Origin: JBOHCT01 sp050699055
GTDB taxonomy: Bacteria; Actinomycetota; Actinomycetes; Streptosporangiales; JBOHCT01
Length of the DNA: 40,725 bases
Assembly (NCBI GenBank): GCA_050699055.1
Contig: JBOHCT010000010.1
Span: 1 to 40,725 of the forward strand
Reading direction: 5' to 3'
Every line of letters begins with the position of its first letter. Position 1 is the first letter of the stretch. Position numbers and translations under genes: made by a program. The notes under the pieces were generated by a model. That model was not told the origin of the DNA. It searched no databases and worked only from the letters and a program-made list of their open reading frames with translations. Positions 1 through 8,019 of this stretch are shown here, piece after piece.

Positions 1-1
1 G

Positions 2-85
2 TCCGCCTGGCGCCGCTGGCACCAGGCCCGAGCCCGCCGAGCCCACATCCGGCGCCACCTCCGCCTCCAGACGCTAATGATCTAG
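2..85 (+). pseudogene. C-terminal end of a possible transposase, cut by the window edge
   Basis: An open frame runs in from the left edge and stops at TAG (83-85). The 27 visible residues are Arg/His-rich (SAWRRWHQARARRAHIRR near the start), which resembles the basic tail of actinobacterial IS4/IS701-type transposases. That comparison is from memory and the piece is too short to be certain. The neighbouring DNA is rich in mobile-element debris, which fits. It could equally be the end of an unrelated basic protein. Confidence 0.3.
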
Positions 86-236
86 CGCTGTAGTACTAGA
101 CCGAAAGACCATCACCCCGTGCGCCTGGCCCCGTGTGAGCAGTCCGCACGCCCGTACGCCGGGTCGACCGCATCGACACCAGGCGCCCCCCAGCCCAGAA
201 GGGGACGGGACCGCGGCCACGGACCAGGGGACGGAC

Positions 237-731
237 CTAGGCCTTAGCCTCCCGCCCGTGCACGGCGAGGGCGTAGATCACGACGATGTCCAGCGCGATG
301 ATGATCAATGACCACAGCGGAAACGCGGCGAGGAAGCCGATGTTGACGATCGCGCTCAACACCGCGAGGGTGATGCCCACCATCCGCCCCCACGTCCGCC
401 CGGCCATGACCGCCGCCCCGGCGAAGAAGATGATCACGCCGAGAACCAGATGAGCCCACCCCCACGCAGTGAAGTCGACACTCACCGCCAGACCGTTCTG
501 ACCGACCACGAAGTAGCCGGGGTTGAACAGCGCGGTGAGCCCCTCGATCACGTGGAAGAGCCCCATCACCAGCATCACGACGCCCGCGAAGATCACCCAA
601 CCGATCCATCCGGTCGACGAGTCCGCCCGCCTGGCGGGGATCTCGGGCACGGTGACCCCCGTCCCCGCCGGCCCCGCGGACTGTGGGGGCTGCGCGGACT
701 GTGTCGGTTGCGTCGGTTGTGCGTCACTCAT
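237..731 (-). CDS. DUF7144-type small integral membrane protein
   Basis: A 164-residue protein. The first ~40 residues are Gln/Pro/Thr-rich and hydrophilic (PTQPTQSAQPPQSAG). Four hydrophobic segments follow, starting at WIGWVIFAGVVMLVMGLFHV, then around YFVVGQNG...AWGWAHLVLGVIIF, TWGRMVGITLAVLSAIVNI and WSLIIIALDIVVIYALAVH. The pattern of G-x-x-x-x-G-L-x-A-L-F-N-P and a W-x-H/L-x-x-G motif is that of the actinobacterial DUF7144 family, whose function is unknown. I chose the ATG at 731 rather than the longer frame because AGGGAG lies just upstream and the protein then begins with a normal flexible tail. It is a single gene with no operon partner. The inner-membrane location is inferred from hydrophobicity. 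Confidence 0.8.
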   Translation of the reverse strand: MSDAQPTQPTQSAQPPQSAGPAGTGVTVPEIPARRADSSTGWIGWVIFAGVVMLVMGLFHVIEGLTALFNPGYFVVGQNGLAVSVDFTAWGWAHLVLGVIIFFAGAAVMAGRTWGRMVGITLAVLSAIVNIGFLAAFPLWSLIIIALDIVVIYALAVHGREAKA

Positions 732-959
732 CGGAGACTCCCTCTGGACTTGCGGGCGTGCGCGGAGACAGACATCGGCGGGCCTGTACCGGCGCCTCCG
801 CCGGCCCACCGCTGCGCGGTCCCCGACCGGTGGGCGGACCCTACTGAGCCTTCTCGCGTCCGATCCGCGTCAAGTGTCAGCGTCGGTCATCGGTCCACCG
901 GTCGCCTCATCCGGAATGGGTGAAGCCGAGCCCCGGGACTCTAAGCGGCCGCGGCAGCG

Positions 960-1130
960 GCATGCAACGCAACGGACGCCGACATCGCGGCCCGCGGCGC
1001 GGAGGACACCGCCAAGGCGCTTCGCCGCCGGCTACCACGACCCGGCGGCGAAGAAGGCAGGCGATCGTCGCGTGTCGCCCACACCCTTCTCGTCATTGGA
1101 TGGACTTGTGGGCAGCCGCCTGTCCCGGCC
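960..1130 (+). pseudogene. Weak IS110-family transposase relic in a gene-poor stretch
   Basis: Bases 732-1315 contain no convincing gene. Within them, plus-strand fragments read like the C-terminal region of an IS110/IS902 transposase. A Lys/Arg-rich stretch ends in AIVA in one frame, and the next frame continues VAHTLLVIGW (1074-1103). In intact IS110 proteins these join as ...AVAHTLLVI.W. The frames are out of register by one base and the conserved Y..LG.DYF continuation is missing, so this can only be a decayed remnant. Support is motif recognition alone. Confidence 0.3.
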
Positions 1131-1315
1131 CTCCGCCTCTACCGGCTGCTCCGCCTGACCAGAAGCGAATTTCCGCAAGCCGCGGCCGGGGTGGCTTCCG
1201 GCGTGGCGAGAGGGCACCGCTGATTGTCGCCGGAATCCGGTCCACGGCCAGGGACTCCGGCAGCCACCCGGCCGACCCCGGGCAGCGGCGGCAGGCGAGC
1301 TGGTTAGGTGCTTGG

Positions 1316-2677
1316 TCAGCTGCCGGACCCAGCGGCGGCTGTGGGCCGGGGCGGCAGGTGGCCGCGGGCTTCGGTTGCTCCCAGGCCTTGGCGGTCGCTT
1401 GCTGCGGCGGCGAGCTGGTCATCGTAGTCGCTGAACATGCGACCAGTGGCCGAATCGAGTAGGGCGAGTTCAGCATCGATCGCGGGCCGCCGGAACTCGG
1501 GAACCGATGCCCGCAGGTCTTCCAGGAGTGCCCGCAGGCGCCGCATCACCTGGACCGAGCTCTCGCCGTATTGACGTGTTTCGTCGATGGCCAGGCTCAG
1601 GTAATCCTTCCAGGGGGGCGCCTGGTACCGGAACCTGACCGTTCCGCTGGCGTCCCGGCCGATGCCAGGTACCAGTCGCCGCCCAGCGATCTGGCGTAGC
1701 AGCAGCTCGATCTGGTCCAATGCCTGCACCGAGGTAGTCGGGTCGTTCACCCCGGGCGACAGCGCCTTCACCGAGATGTCGGCCAGCAGCCGGAACGCGA
1801 ACGCCGGGTCCTGGTCCATGGTCCGCTCATCACCGGTCGCCACGGTGGACCGCAGCCACTCATCGTCGATCTCACCCGCACCAAGATGAACCCTGAACAA
1901 CGTCGACCCCTCGGTAATGAGGTCCCCGAACCGGGGGACGAGCTCGATCACCGCACCGGCCTTGCGGCCGCGCTCGATCAGGCTCGCGACGTCAGCGCTT
2001 TGCACCACCCCCGGTCCGCCGTGGTAGGTGACGGTCCGCACCGGCCTGTCCGGGTCCGGGCCCTGAAACTCCCCGCCCTCACCGGCGATGACCGGCTCGG
2101 GGTAGACGCGGTCAACCACCCGCCGCGCATCGCGGCCGAGGTCACGCAATACGGCGGCGACCCGCAGTCCCTGGGTGGTGCGGGTCAGCAGCCGCAAGAA
2201 CATGAGCATGCTCAGCAACAGCAGAAGCACCGCGACCGAGACCGAGTTGTTGGGCACGAATGTCCGGTCCGTTCCGGTACCAACGACCCGCAGGACCGCG
2301 AGGGCGTAGATGAACGTGGCCATGAACGTCCCCAGTGCGGCCTTGGTGCTCGGATCACGCAGGAAACGCCGCAGCATCCGCGGCGAGAACTGGCTCGACC
2401 CGAACTGGACAGCAAGGAGCAAGATCGAGAACACGAAGCCGGTAAAGGTGATCATCCCACCGGCGATGGCTCCCAGCACGCTCCGCGCCGCATCAGCACC
2501 GAAGGTGATACCGACCGTGGCGGTGGTGTGCTCATCGATCATCGGGAAGGTGAGTCCAATCGCGATCGCCACGGCCACGCACACGAACGGTACGATCCAC
2601 AGGCTGTTGCGCACATACTCATAGACTCGCCAGCGCGTCCGCCACGAGAACAATCGCCGCTTAGCCGAACGCCACAT
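1316..2677 (-). CDS. DUF2254 family predicted membrane protein
   Basis: A 453-residue protein. After a basic N-terminus (MWRSAKRRLFSWRTRWRV) there are four membrane segments in the first ~170 residues: SLWIVPFVCVAVAIAIGLTF, the segment around GAIAGGMITFTGFVFSILLL, one around ALGTFMATFIYALAVLRVVG, and VAVLLLLLSMLMFLRLL. A long cytosolic domain follows. The segment with Q-F-G-S-S-Q-F-S-P-R and the later LSPGVNDPTT motif are hallmarks of DUF2254, a widespread family of unknown function. The ATG at 2677 is preferred over an upstream one because GGAGG lies five bases before it. It is transcribed alone. Length is normal for the family. Confidence 0.85.
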   Translation of the reverse strand: MWRSAKRRLFSWRTRWRVYEYVRNSLWIVPFVCVAVAIAIGLTFPMIDEHTTATVGITFGADAARSVLGAIAGGMITFTGFVFSILLLAVQFGSSQFSPRMLRRFLRDPSTKAALGTFMATFIYALAVLRVVGTGTDRTFVPNNSVSVAVLLLLLSMLMFLRLLTRTTQGLRVAAVLRDLGRDARRVVDRVYPEPVIAGEGGEFQGPDPDRPVRTVTYHGGPGVVQSADVASLIERGRKAGAVIELVPRFGDLITEGSTLFRVHLGAGEIDDEWLRSTVATGDERTMDQDPAFAFRLLADISVKALSPGVNDPTTSVQALDQIELLLRQIAGRRLVPGIGRDASGTVRFRYQAPPWKDYLSLAIDETRQYGESSVQVMRRLRALLEDLRASVPEFRRPAIDAELALLDSATGRMFSDYDDQLAAAASDRQGLGATEARGHLPPRPTAAAGSGS

Positions 2678-2848
2678 GAGCACCTCCGCTGTCACGCAGG
2701 ACATGACCTATCCCAGCCAGGCCGCTACGCGACGGATAGTTTCCCAGCGAGCCCAGCAGGACCGCTGGCCAGAAGGGCCAAAATTGTGCTGTAACCGTTC
2801 GTCCGGCTCCAAGCAGCAGGAGGATAGGACACGACGCCGGGGCAAGCC

Positions 2849-2867
2849 ATCACCCAGACAGGGTGAT
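2849..2867. repeat. Small inverted repeat in the DUF2254/intron intergenic region
   Basis: ATCACCC-AGACA-GGGTGAT is a perfect 7-bp stem with a 5-base loop. It is followed directly by a second hairpin (CCCCGC-AG-GCGGGG, 2868-2881). There is no T-run, so termination by this structure is uncertain. The interval 2678-2946 otherwise shows no gene. Confidence 0.4.
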
Positions 2868-2946
2868 CCCCGCAGGCGGGGGTCGGTCGGGTGGGCGACT
2901 GGCGTGGTGACCGGGATGGTTTCGTTTCTAAGCCGCTCCCCATCGA

Positions 2947-3039
2947 GTGAAGTCGACCGCCGGCGAGGTGCCGTTGGCCTGGTCCTTTTCCGTCGGTCTC
3001 TTCCCGAACGGTGCGTGACGGTTTGCCGTCACACCGCTC
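2947..3039 (-). ncRNA. Group II intron domains V and VI (outer intron 3' end)
   Basis: Domain V is 34 nt at 3039-3006. It begins GAGCGGTGTGACGG, has a GCAAA-type cap, and closes CCGTCACGCACCGTTC. The two arms pair throughout with G-U pairs, as in bacterial intron domain V. Domain VI follows as a long stem closed by GACCG/CGGTC, and the intron probably ends at TTCAC (2947). The HNH-containing RT frame stops inside this domain V (TGA at 3031-3029). Confidence 0.65.
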
Positions 3040-3948
3040 TCCGGTGATCGTGTCCGGTGGGCGTGGTGGCCCGTCCGGCGTGGATGTTCTCGTGGCAGGG
3101 GCGGCAGACCACGCGGGTTTTGCGTCGCCGCATGGCCACGAGCTGCATCCAGGCGGGTTTGTCGGGACGACCGGGCCGGTTGAGGTCGGCGAGCTTGCGG
3201 ACGTGGTGAACCTCGAGGTTCTCCGTGGTCTCGCAGACCTCGCAGCGTCCGGCGAGCAGCCGGTGGATCAGCTCGTTGCGCCGGGTGCTGGCCATGACCG
3301 GCCGCCGGTCGGTGAGGACGGCCGTGCGTTGCCGGATGAGCGGGATGACGCCGAAGCGGGCGACCAGCGGCCTTCGTCCCCGGTCGCGTTCCACCGTGAC
3401 CTGCAGGCACCGACGCGGCCCCCGGGGTGTCTCGATCGTCATCTTGTAGCGTCGAGCCATCCTGGTGACCGTGGAGCGGTGCTTGCCGGCCAGGGTCTTC
3501 AGCAGGGAGGTCTCCATGACCCAGTGCAGCCGCTGGAGACAGAACACGTCCTGGGCGAGGGGGTAGTACTGGACGACCCCGGCGTACTCGGCGGCGTACT
3601 TCGCGACGATGGTGTAGTCGTCGTCGTGCAGCAGCCCGCCGCGTTGCGCCGGTTTCCCTCTCCTCATATACAGCGCGCAGCGCTGCCTGATCGCGTCCCT
3701 GGGCACGAACAGCCCAATCGCGCCGTTGACCGTCCGACGACCCTGGGTGATCTTCGTGTCGGCGTGTTGGGCCTTGATCTCATAGCCAAGGAAACGCCCC
3801 GCCTGGCTGGCGGCGTGTGTGATCAACGTCTTCGGTTCGGACAGTTCCAGCTTGAACTCCTCGCGCAGGAACGCCTTCACCTGCGACTTGATCTCCTCGA
3901 CCTCGTGCCTGGGGCCGGCGAACCCCAACAGCCAATCGTCGGCTTATG
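3029..3948 (-). pseudogene. Group II intron reverse transcriptase/maturase, C-terminal part with HNH domain (outer intron)
   Basis: The frame enters at ADDWLLGFAGPR, the second half of the RT catalytic Y-A-D-D box (motif 5). It continues through RT motifs 6-7 (KTLITH...GRFLGYEI), the maturase/thumb region with AEYAGVVQYYPLAQD, and a C-terminal HNH nuclease domain. The HNH has paired cysteines (CEVCE and CRPC), LEVHHVRKLADL, and a final H-E-N-I-H. Everything before the YADD box is absent because the 3' end of another intron abuts here. The ATG at 3928 lies after the active-site aspartates, so any product would lack polymerase activity but would keep the HNH domain. The stop codon lies inside the intron's own domain V. 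Confidence 0.8.
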
Positions 3949-3949
3949 C

Positions 3950-4025
3950 CGGGTAACGGAGGGCGCATTGCTGCGCCCTCCGTCCCCTCAGAACCGTACG
4001 TGCCACTCGTCGCGGCATACGGCTC
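3950..4025 (-). ncRNA. Group II intron domains V and VI (inner intron 3' end)
   Basis: Domain V is at 4025-3991. It starts GAGCCGTATGCC and ends GGCACGTACGGTTC, with the two arms complementary. Domain VI (3983-3956) is a perfect 12-bp stem, ACGGAGGGCGCA against its complement, capped by a GCAA tetraloop. After it, TTACCCGGCAT leads to the YADD-box codons of the outer RT (GCC GAC GAT TGG). This is the classic arrangement at the 3' end of a bacterial group II intron. The splice junction itself is uncertain by a few bases. Confidence 0.7.
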
Positions 4026-4044
4026 AAGCAAGCCCGAGGGCGAC

Positions 4045-5217
4045 TCAGGCAGGCAGAAGTGCCGGGTCCCTGCCGGTGCCGACCTGACGGCGGTGGCAGT
4101 GGGCGTGTACGAGACGGGCGTCGCCCGGCGTGCCCTCCCGCCCGCTCACGACGATGTAGTGCTTGGTGATCGCTTTGCGGGTGGTCCGGCGCCATTGCTC
4201 CCATTCTTGGGGGCTGTGTGGCTCCCGCTCGACGTGCAACAGGTTATCCCCGCACAGGTAGCAGCGGCCCTGCTGGGCCTTGAGAAGGCGCAGGGCGCCA
4301 CGATCGAGCGGGGGTCTGCTGTTGCGTCGCGGTTGGGCCCAGTAGTCGGTCAGGGCGGGATCATCGGGTGACGCCGTCCCGGCGACCATCTGGTGTCGGA
4401 CGATCTTGGTCCAGGAGAACTTAGGGAGGTAGGCGCCGCTGGAGCGGTGCCCAAAGACCCACCGGTCCTGCCTGGCCTTGTTGAACCGACCGAAGTACTG
4501 GTGGACGACCCAGCGCTTCGGCTTGTTCGGGTGGATGTAGGTCGCCCACTTGTAGGTGAGCTTCCACAGATAGCAGTCCAGGGCATGAAACACCTTGGAC
4601 GACACTCCACTCCGGTAGTAGGCCGCCCAACCGCGTACGATCGGGGCGATCGTGAAGATCACCACTTCGGCGTTGGATCCGCGCAGAGCGCGCATCTCGG
4701 TGGCGAGCTGTTTCCGGACCCGTTTGATGGCCGCCTTACTCGGTTTGATCAGCAGCTTACGCCGGTAGCGCCGGACGTTGAACCCCAGGAAATCGAACCC
4801 CTCGTTGAGGTGCACGATCGTGGTCTTATCCTCGTTGAGGACCAGACCCCTGAGCGCGAGCCACTGGGCAAGCTGTGCTTTGACCTGAACGGCTTGGTCA
4901 CGGGAGTGACACAAGGCGACGAGATCGTCGGCGTATCTCACCAAGGCAGGGGCGCCGGGTTTCACCTGACCGGCCTTACTGCCGGTGCTGTGATACCGCA
5001 CGCCGGCGGCCTCCTCCAGCCCATGGAGCGCCACGTTCAGGAGCAAGGGACTGAGCACACCGCCCTGAGGGGTTCCCTCCTCGGTGGGGGCAAAGCCCTT
5101 GCCCGCCTTGGACACGCCCGCCTTCAACCAGTCTCGAATCATTCCCCGCGCGGGGAACAACCCGATCGCGGCGAGAAGACGCTCGTGGTCGATTTTTTCG
5201 AACGAGTTCCGGACACA
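4045..5217 (-). pseudogene. ltrA-like: Group II intron reverse transcriptase/maturase with HNH-like tail, N-terminally truncated (inner intron)
   Basis: The recognisable sequence starts at RNSFEKIDHERLLAAIG (RT motif 2-3) and runs through TPQGGVLSPLLLN (motif 4), the intact catalytic YADDLVALC (motif 5), and FDFLGFNVRRY (motif 7). The maturase domain X (VRGWAAYYRSG) and a zinc-binding HNH-like tail (CYLCGD ... AHCHRR) follow. A TAG lies in frame immediately upstream (5218-5220), and the preceding sequence belongs to another gene on the other strand. The RT0/RT1 region, about 100 residues, is therefore missing. The first ATG is at 5160. Catalytic aspartates are present, but fingers residues needed for activity are gone. 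It ends just before this intron's domain V. Confidence 0.8.
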
Positions 5218-5219
5218 CT

Positions 5220-5513
5220 ACTACGTGCTTCGTCGCCGGCGAGCAGGACACCCCCGGCGTCCCGTGGCGGATCCGGCTCACCGACAACCTACGCCGCATG
5301 GTCACCGGCGACGCCCCCGACGGCTGGCTCGCCCTCCACCACTCCAGCCGAGCCCTCGGCGTCTCCCGCCAGACCGTTTTGCAGAAGGTCAAACGCGGCG
5401 AGCTGCGCGCCGTCCTCACCCGCACTGGACGCAGAAAAGGCCTGCGTATCGAGGTCCCAACCCCACAAGACGCCCTCTTCGAAACCCCAACAATCAGCGA
5501 AGGAGCAGTATGA
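5220..5513 (+). pseudogene. C-terminal fragment of a large serine recombinase-like protein
   Basis: An open frame without its beginning reads VPWRIRLTDNLRRMVTGD, then WLALHHSSRALGVSRQTVLQ, then VKRGELRAVLT and a GRRKGLRI motif, ending at TGA (5511-5513). The GVSRQTVLQKVKRGEL part is a helix-turn-helix/excisionase-like motif. I recognise the block as the C-terminus of actinobacterial recombinase-family proteins, from memory. The catalytic resolvase domain is absent. It lies between the intron 5' RNA segment and the truncated RT, opposite in direction to both, where the RT N-terminus should be. It probably came with an insertion followed by a deletion. Confidence 0.5.
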
Positions 5514-6143
5514 CCATGCATCCAACGGGTCTCCCGTCCTCCCCGGCCGGGCGTTGCTCCGGCGACTACTATGGGCACTCCGTCGCCGTAGGGCTCGCGT
5601 CCCGTAGGCGATCCCGTGGTACGTCTTCGTCGTACGTGACAGCGCGACGTAGGCCGCCCACTCATCTCCTTGACCGTCCTCGCTGGACGGGGCCCGCGTC
5701 ACGGAGGTTGCCCAGGCTTGCGGTTCACGCCCAGGCATGACGCGGCGCCGGTTCCAGGCGTCGTTCCGACGGGCGCGCACTTTCACCACTGGAGATTGGG
5801 CTTCAAGCAATCCAGCCTTGGCCATATCGCGCGGGTCTTGCAGCGCATCGCCCTGGACGCCTCCAGACGACCACCACGTTCCCGGCACGCTGTTGTCCCC
5901 TTCGGCTTTCGCCTCCAGGTAAACCAGGTTACCCAGAAAGAACCCTCCAAGTTCCTCCCAACTGTGTCGGGGATACAACGAAGCGCCTTACGGCGCACAC
6001 CACTCGTGAGGTTCTCCCTCAAGCCGCTCACCGACGTCCTTCACCGGCGGTGTTCGGCCGGTGCCGTGGGGCGCAGCGCCGTCACCGGCTTGCACGTTGG
6101 ATGGCTCGGTGCAGGTGATCGCTCAGGAGTTTCTTTAGTGCAC
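5514..6143 (-). ncRNA. Group II intron 5' segment (domains I to III, probable)
   Basis: This ~630-nt stretch has no plausible gene on either strand. On the minus strand it begins GTGCACTAAAGAAACTCCTG and carries intron-like paired and loop segments: GAGGGAGAACCTCACGAG, GGTAACCTGGTTTACC, and a GGCTGGATTGCTTGAAGCCC block. This is how actinobacterial group II introns start before their RT gene. Whether it belongs to the inner or the outer intron cannot be decided here. The 5' exon reads ...GGGCGACCTGATTAC, which I could not identify. Confidence 0.5.
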
Positions 6144-6230
6144 GTAATCAGGTCGCCCACGAACTTGAGCTACTGTAAGACCACTGTCGCAGGGAGATCG
6201 GTTACCGCGACCCCGACAGATGAAAACTGT

Positions 6231-6268
6231 GAGCCACTTCCAGTGCGGAGAAGCACTGGAAGTGGCTC
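6231..6268 (-). terminator. Perfect 16-bp hairpin downstream of the DUF885 gene
   Basis: GAGCCACTTCCAGTGC (6231-6246) and its exact complement (6253-6268) enclose a 6-base loop. On the minus strand the stem is followed by ACAGTTTTC. It lies about 90 bp beyond the stop of the minus-strand DUF885 gene, so a rho-independent terminator for it is the simplest reading. The T-run is short, and an insertion-sequence end is an alternative. Confidence 0.5.
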
Positions 6269-6360
6269 AACTATTCATTGATGAAACGGTCAACAATCTG
6301 CGGGCCTCTCGCCGACCGAAACGTCTGGTCAGGAAATCTCCATGAGCAGCGGACCGCTAG

Positions 6361-7869
6361 CTAGCCGCGTTCGAGAGCGGTGCCGAGCAGTCCGAGCGGC
6401 GGTGACCCGAGGTCCAGCATGGCAGTGTGGAAGCGAAGGTGGCTGTACCCCGTACTCCAGCGCGTCCGCGCCTGCTCGCGAAGGTCGCGAATCATCAGCT
6501 TGCCCCACGTGTACCTGCCGTACGTCGGGTCAAAGGTCGCGCGGCGAGCCTCGGAGACGGCGGCCGGTCCCGCGATGTAGGTGTCAGCGGCGAACCGTCG
6601 CGCGGCGTCGTCGACTGTCATGGCGCCGGTGTGGACCCCGATCGCGCACGCGAGCCGGGTGACGCGGATGAGCGCCTCGGCGCACATCCCGACGACGAAA
6701 CGGGGGTCCTCCTCGCGGAAGCCCTCCTCGGCGAACAGCTCCTCGGCATAGTGCGCCCATCCTTCCGCGAAGGCGGGGGACTGGAGGATCCGCCGCACGG
6801 CCGTGCTCGCCCTGCGTAGCGCCCGCCCGTGGGCGAAGTGCCCGGGTGCCACCTCGTGCGCCGTGACCGCGGGGAGCATCGTCCGGCTGAACACGGCGAG
6901 CCAGTCGTCGATATCCTCCGTGGGCCAGGACGGATCCGGAGGGGTGATGTGGTACCACGACGGCGCGTCGGCCTCCTCAGGTGCCGACCAGGCCATCATC
7001 GCCATCGCGAACCGACGCGACCGCGGCGCGGGGCCGACGACACACTGGCCGTCCAGGTAGGGCACGAGGTTGCGTTCGCGGGTGAAGTCGATGACCTCGC
7101 GCGTCGCCGTTCGAGCCTCCTCCACGACGCCTGACGCGTCCGGATGGTCCAGTACGAGGTAACGCGTGAGGTCGAGCGCGGGGCGCTCGGGATCGAGCCG
7201 ACGACACGCCTGCTCGAGCATGTCCTTCAACCGGTCGCGCTCCGCGTCTGCCTGCTCGGCGAGCCGGCCGAGGTCGACGGTCGCGCACTCGGACGCCCCC
7301 ATGAGCCGTGCGAGGGCGCCGCCGCCGAGCGCCGGATCGGGATCGCCGTGCGTCGCCGCGTGCCGTACATGGGCGACGAGCCGTCCATGCGCCTCCCGCG
7401 CCCGACCCGCGACGTCGCCCTCCTCGTCGGGGATCGCGTCGGCCAGACCGCGGACGGCGTCCAGCAGCGCTTCGGCGGTCGGCGCGCTGACCTGGTCGAG
7501 CGACGTGATCGCGGCGTCGATAGCGTCGGGCCACGCCTCGAGGTGGGCACGGCGTGCCGCCGTACGCTCCTCCTCAGGTGCGTACTCACGGTCGTAGCAG
7601 GCGAGGTCGAGGCCCGCGATGTGGAGCAATGGGTTGCGCCGGTGCAGCCCCAGGTCGCCGAGCTCGACGCGCAGCGAGTCCTCGAAGGCCCGCAGGTGGG
7701 CCTCGTCGTGGGTGTCGGGGAACGGTTCCCCGCGCCCGAGCCGGCCCAGGCCGGCGCGGACACCATCGGTGGAAAGGTCTTGGGCCTGTCCGTCGTACTC
7801 GTGCAGGCCCGCCAGCTCGCGGGCGGTCGCCACCGTGAGGTCGCATGCGGCGCGCAGTCGAGGGTCCAT
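6361..7869 (-). CDS. DUF885 family protein (putative zinc peptidase-like)
   Basis: A 502-residue protein. The C-terminal half carries TAHEVAPGHFAHGRALRR, an H-E-x-x-x-G-H motif, then EGWAHYAEEL about 30 residues later, which supplies a further acidic ligand. This is the DUF885 signature, a family distantly related to gluzincin peptidases. Substrate is unknown. There is no signal peptide or membrane segment, so it is probably cytosolic. I chose the ATG at 7869 (MDPRLRAACDLTVATARELA). The longer frame adds 99 low-complexity residues that cross the neighbouring gene's promoter. There is no Shine-Dalgarno before it, so the message may be leaderless. It is divergent from the kinase gene and isolated. 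Confidence 0.8.
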   Translation of the reverse strand: MDPRLRAACDLTVATARELAGLHEYDGQAQDLSTDGVRAGLGRLGRGEPFPDTHDEAHLRAFEDSLRVELGDLGLHRRNPLLHIAGLDLACYDREYAPEEERTAARRAHLEAWPDAIDAAITSLDQVSAPTAEALLDAVRGLADAIPDEEGDVAGRAREAHGRLVAHVRHAATHGDPDPALGGGALARLMGASECATVDLGRLAEQADAERDRLKDMLEQACRRLDPERPALDLTRYLVLDHPDASGVVEEARTATREVIDFTRERNLVPYLDGQCVVGPAPRSRRFAMAMMAWSAPEEADAPSWYHITPPDPSWPTEDIDDWLAVFSRTMLPAVTAHEVAPGHFAHGRALRRASTAVRRILQSPAFAEGWAHYAEELFAEEGFREEDPRFVVGMCAEALIRVTRLACAIGVHTGAMTVDDAARRFAADTYIAGPAAVSEARRATFDPTYGRYTWGKLMIRDLREQARTRWSTGYSHLRFHTAMLDLGSPPLGLLGTALERG

Positions 7870-8019
7870 GGCCCGGCACGTTATCGCGACACCGGGCCTC
7901 GGTAAGGCGGGACCGTATGACAGGACGGACGGGCCCTCGCAGACTCGGCGGGTCCGCCCGCACGAAGATGCGTACTCCGGATGCGGGTAGGCGTGCTGGC
8001 GGGTAGGTTGCGAAGTGAC

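Larger units (their letters stand above)
2947..6143 (-). mobile_element. Composite of two group II introns, one nested in the other's RT gene
   Basis: On the minus strand the order is: a 5' intron segment (6143 to about 5514), a foreign recombinase-like fragment, a 5'-truncated reverse transcriptase, domains V/VI (4025-3950), a second 5'-truncated reverse transcriptase, and a second domain V/VI (3039-2947). The two independent domain V hairpins prove two introns. The first domain V/VI ends right where the second RT frame resumes, inside its YADD catalytic box. Neither RT is complete, so the composite should be unable to splice or move without help. The 5' end is placed at a GTGCAC sequence and the 3' end at a TTCAC sequence by analogy with GUGYG...AY ends. 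Both ends are uncertain by several bases. Confidence 0.7.

Noticed and set aside
450..1462. Several plus-strand frames upstream of and within the DUF2254 gene region
   Set aside because: They lack family features and ribosome sites; only the short IS110-like motif was retained.
2849..2882. CCCCGC-AG-GCGGGG hairpin reminiscent of a type I-E CRISPR repeat
   Set aside because: There is only one copy, with no regularly spaced repeats or cas genes.
5289..6031. Minus-strand frames in the intron 5' region as protein genes
   Set aside because: They carry no protein family features, and the sequence matches structured intron RNA better.
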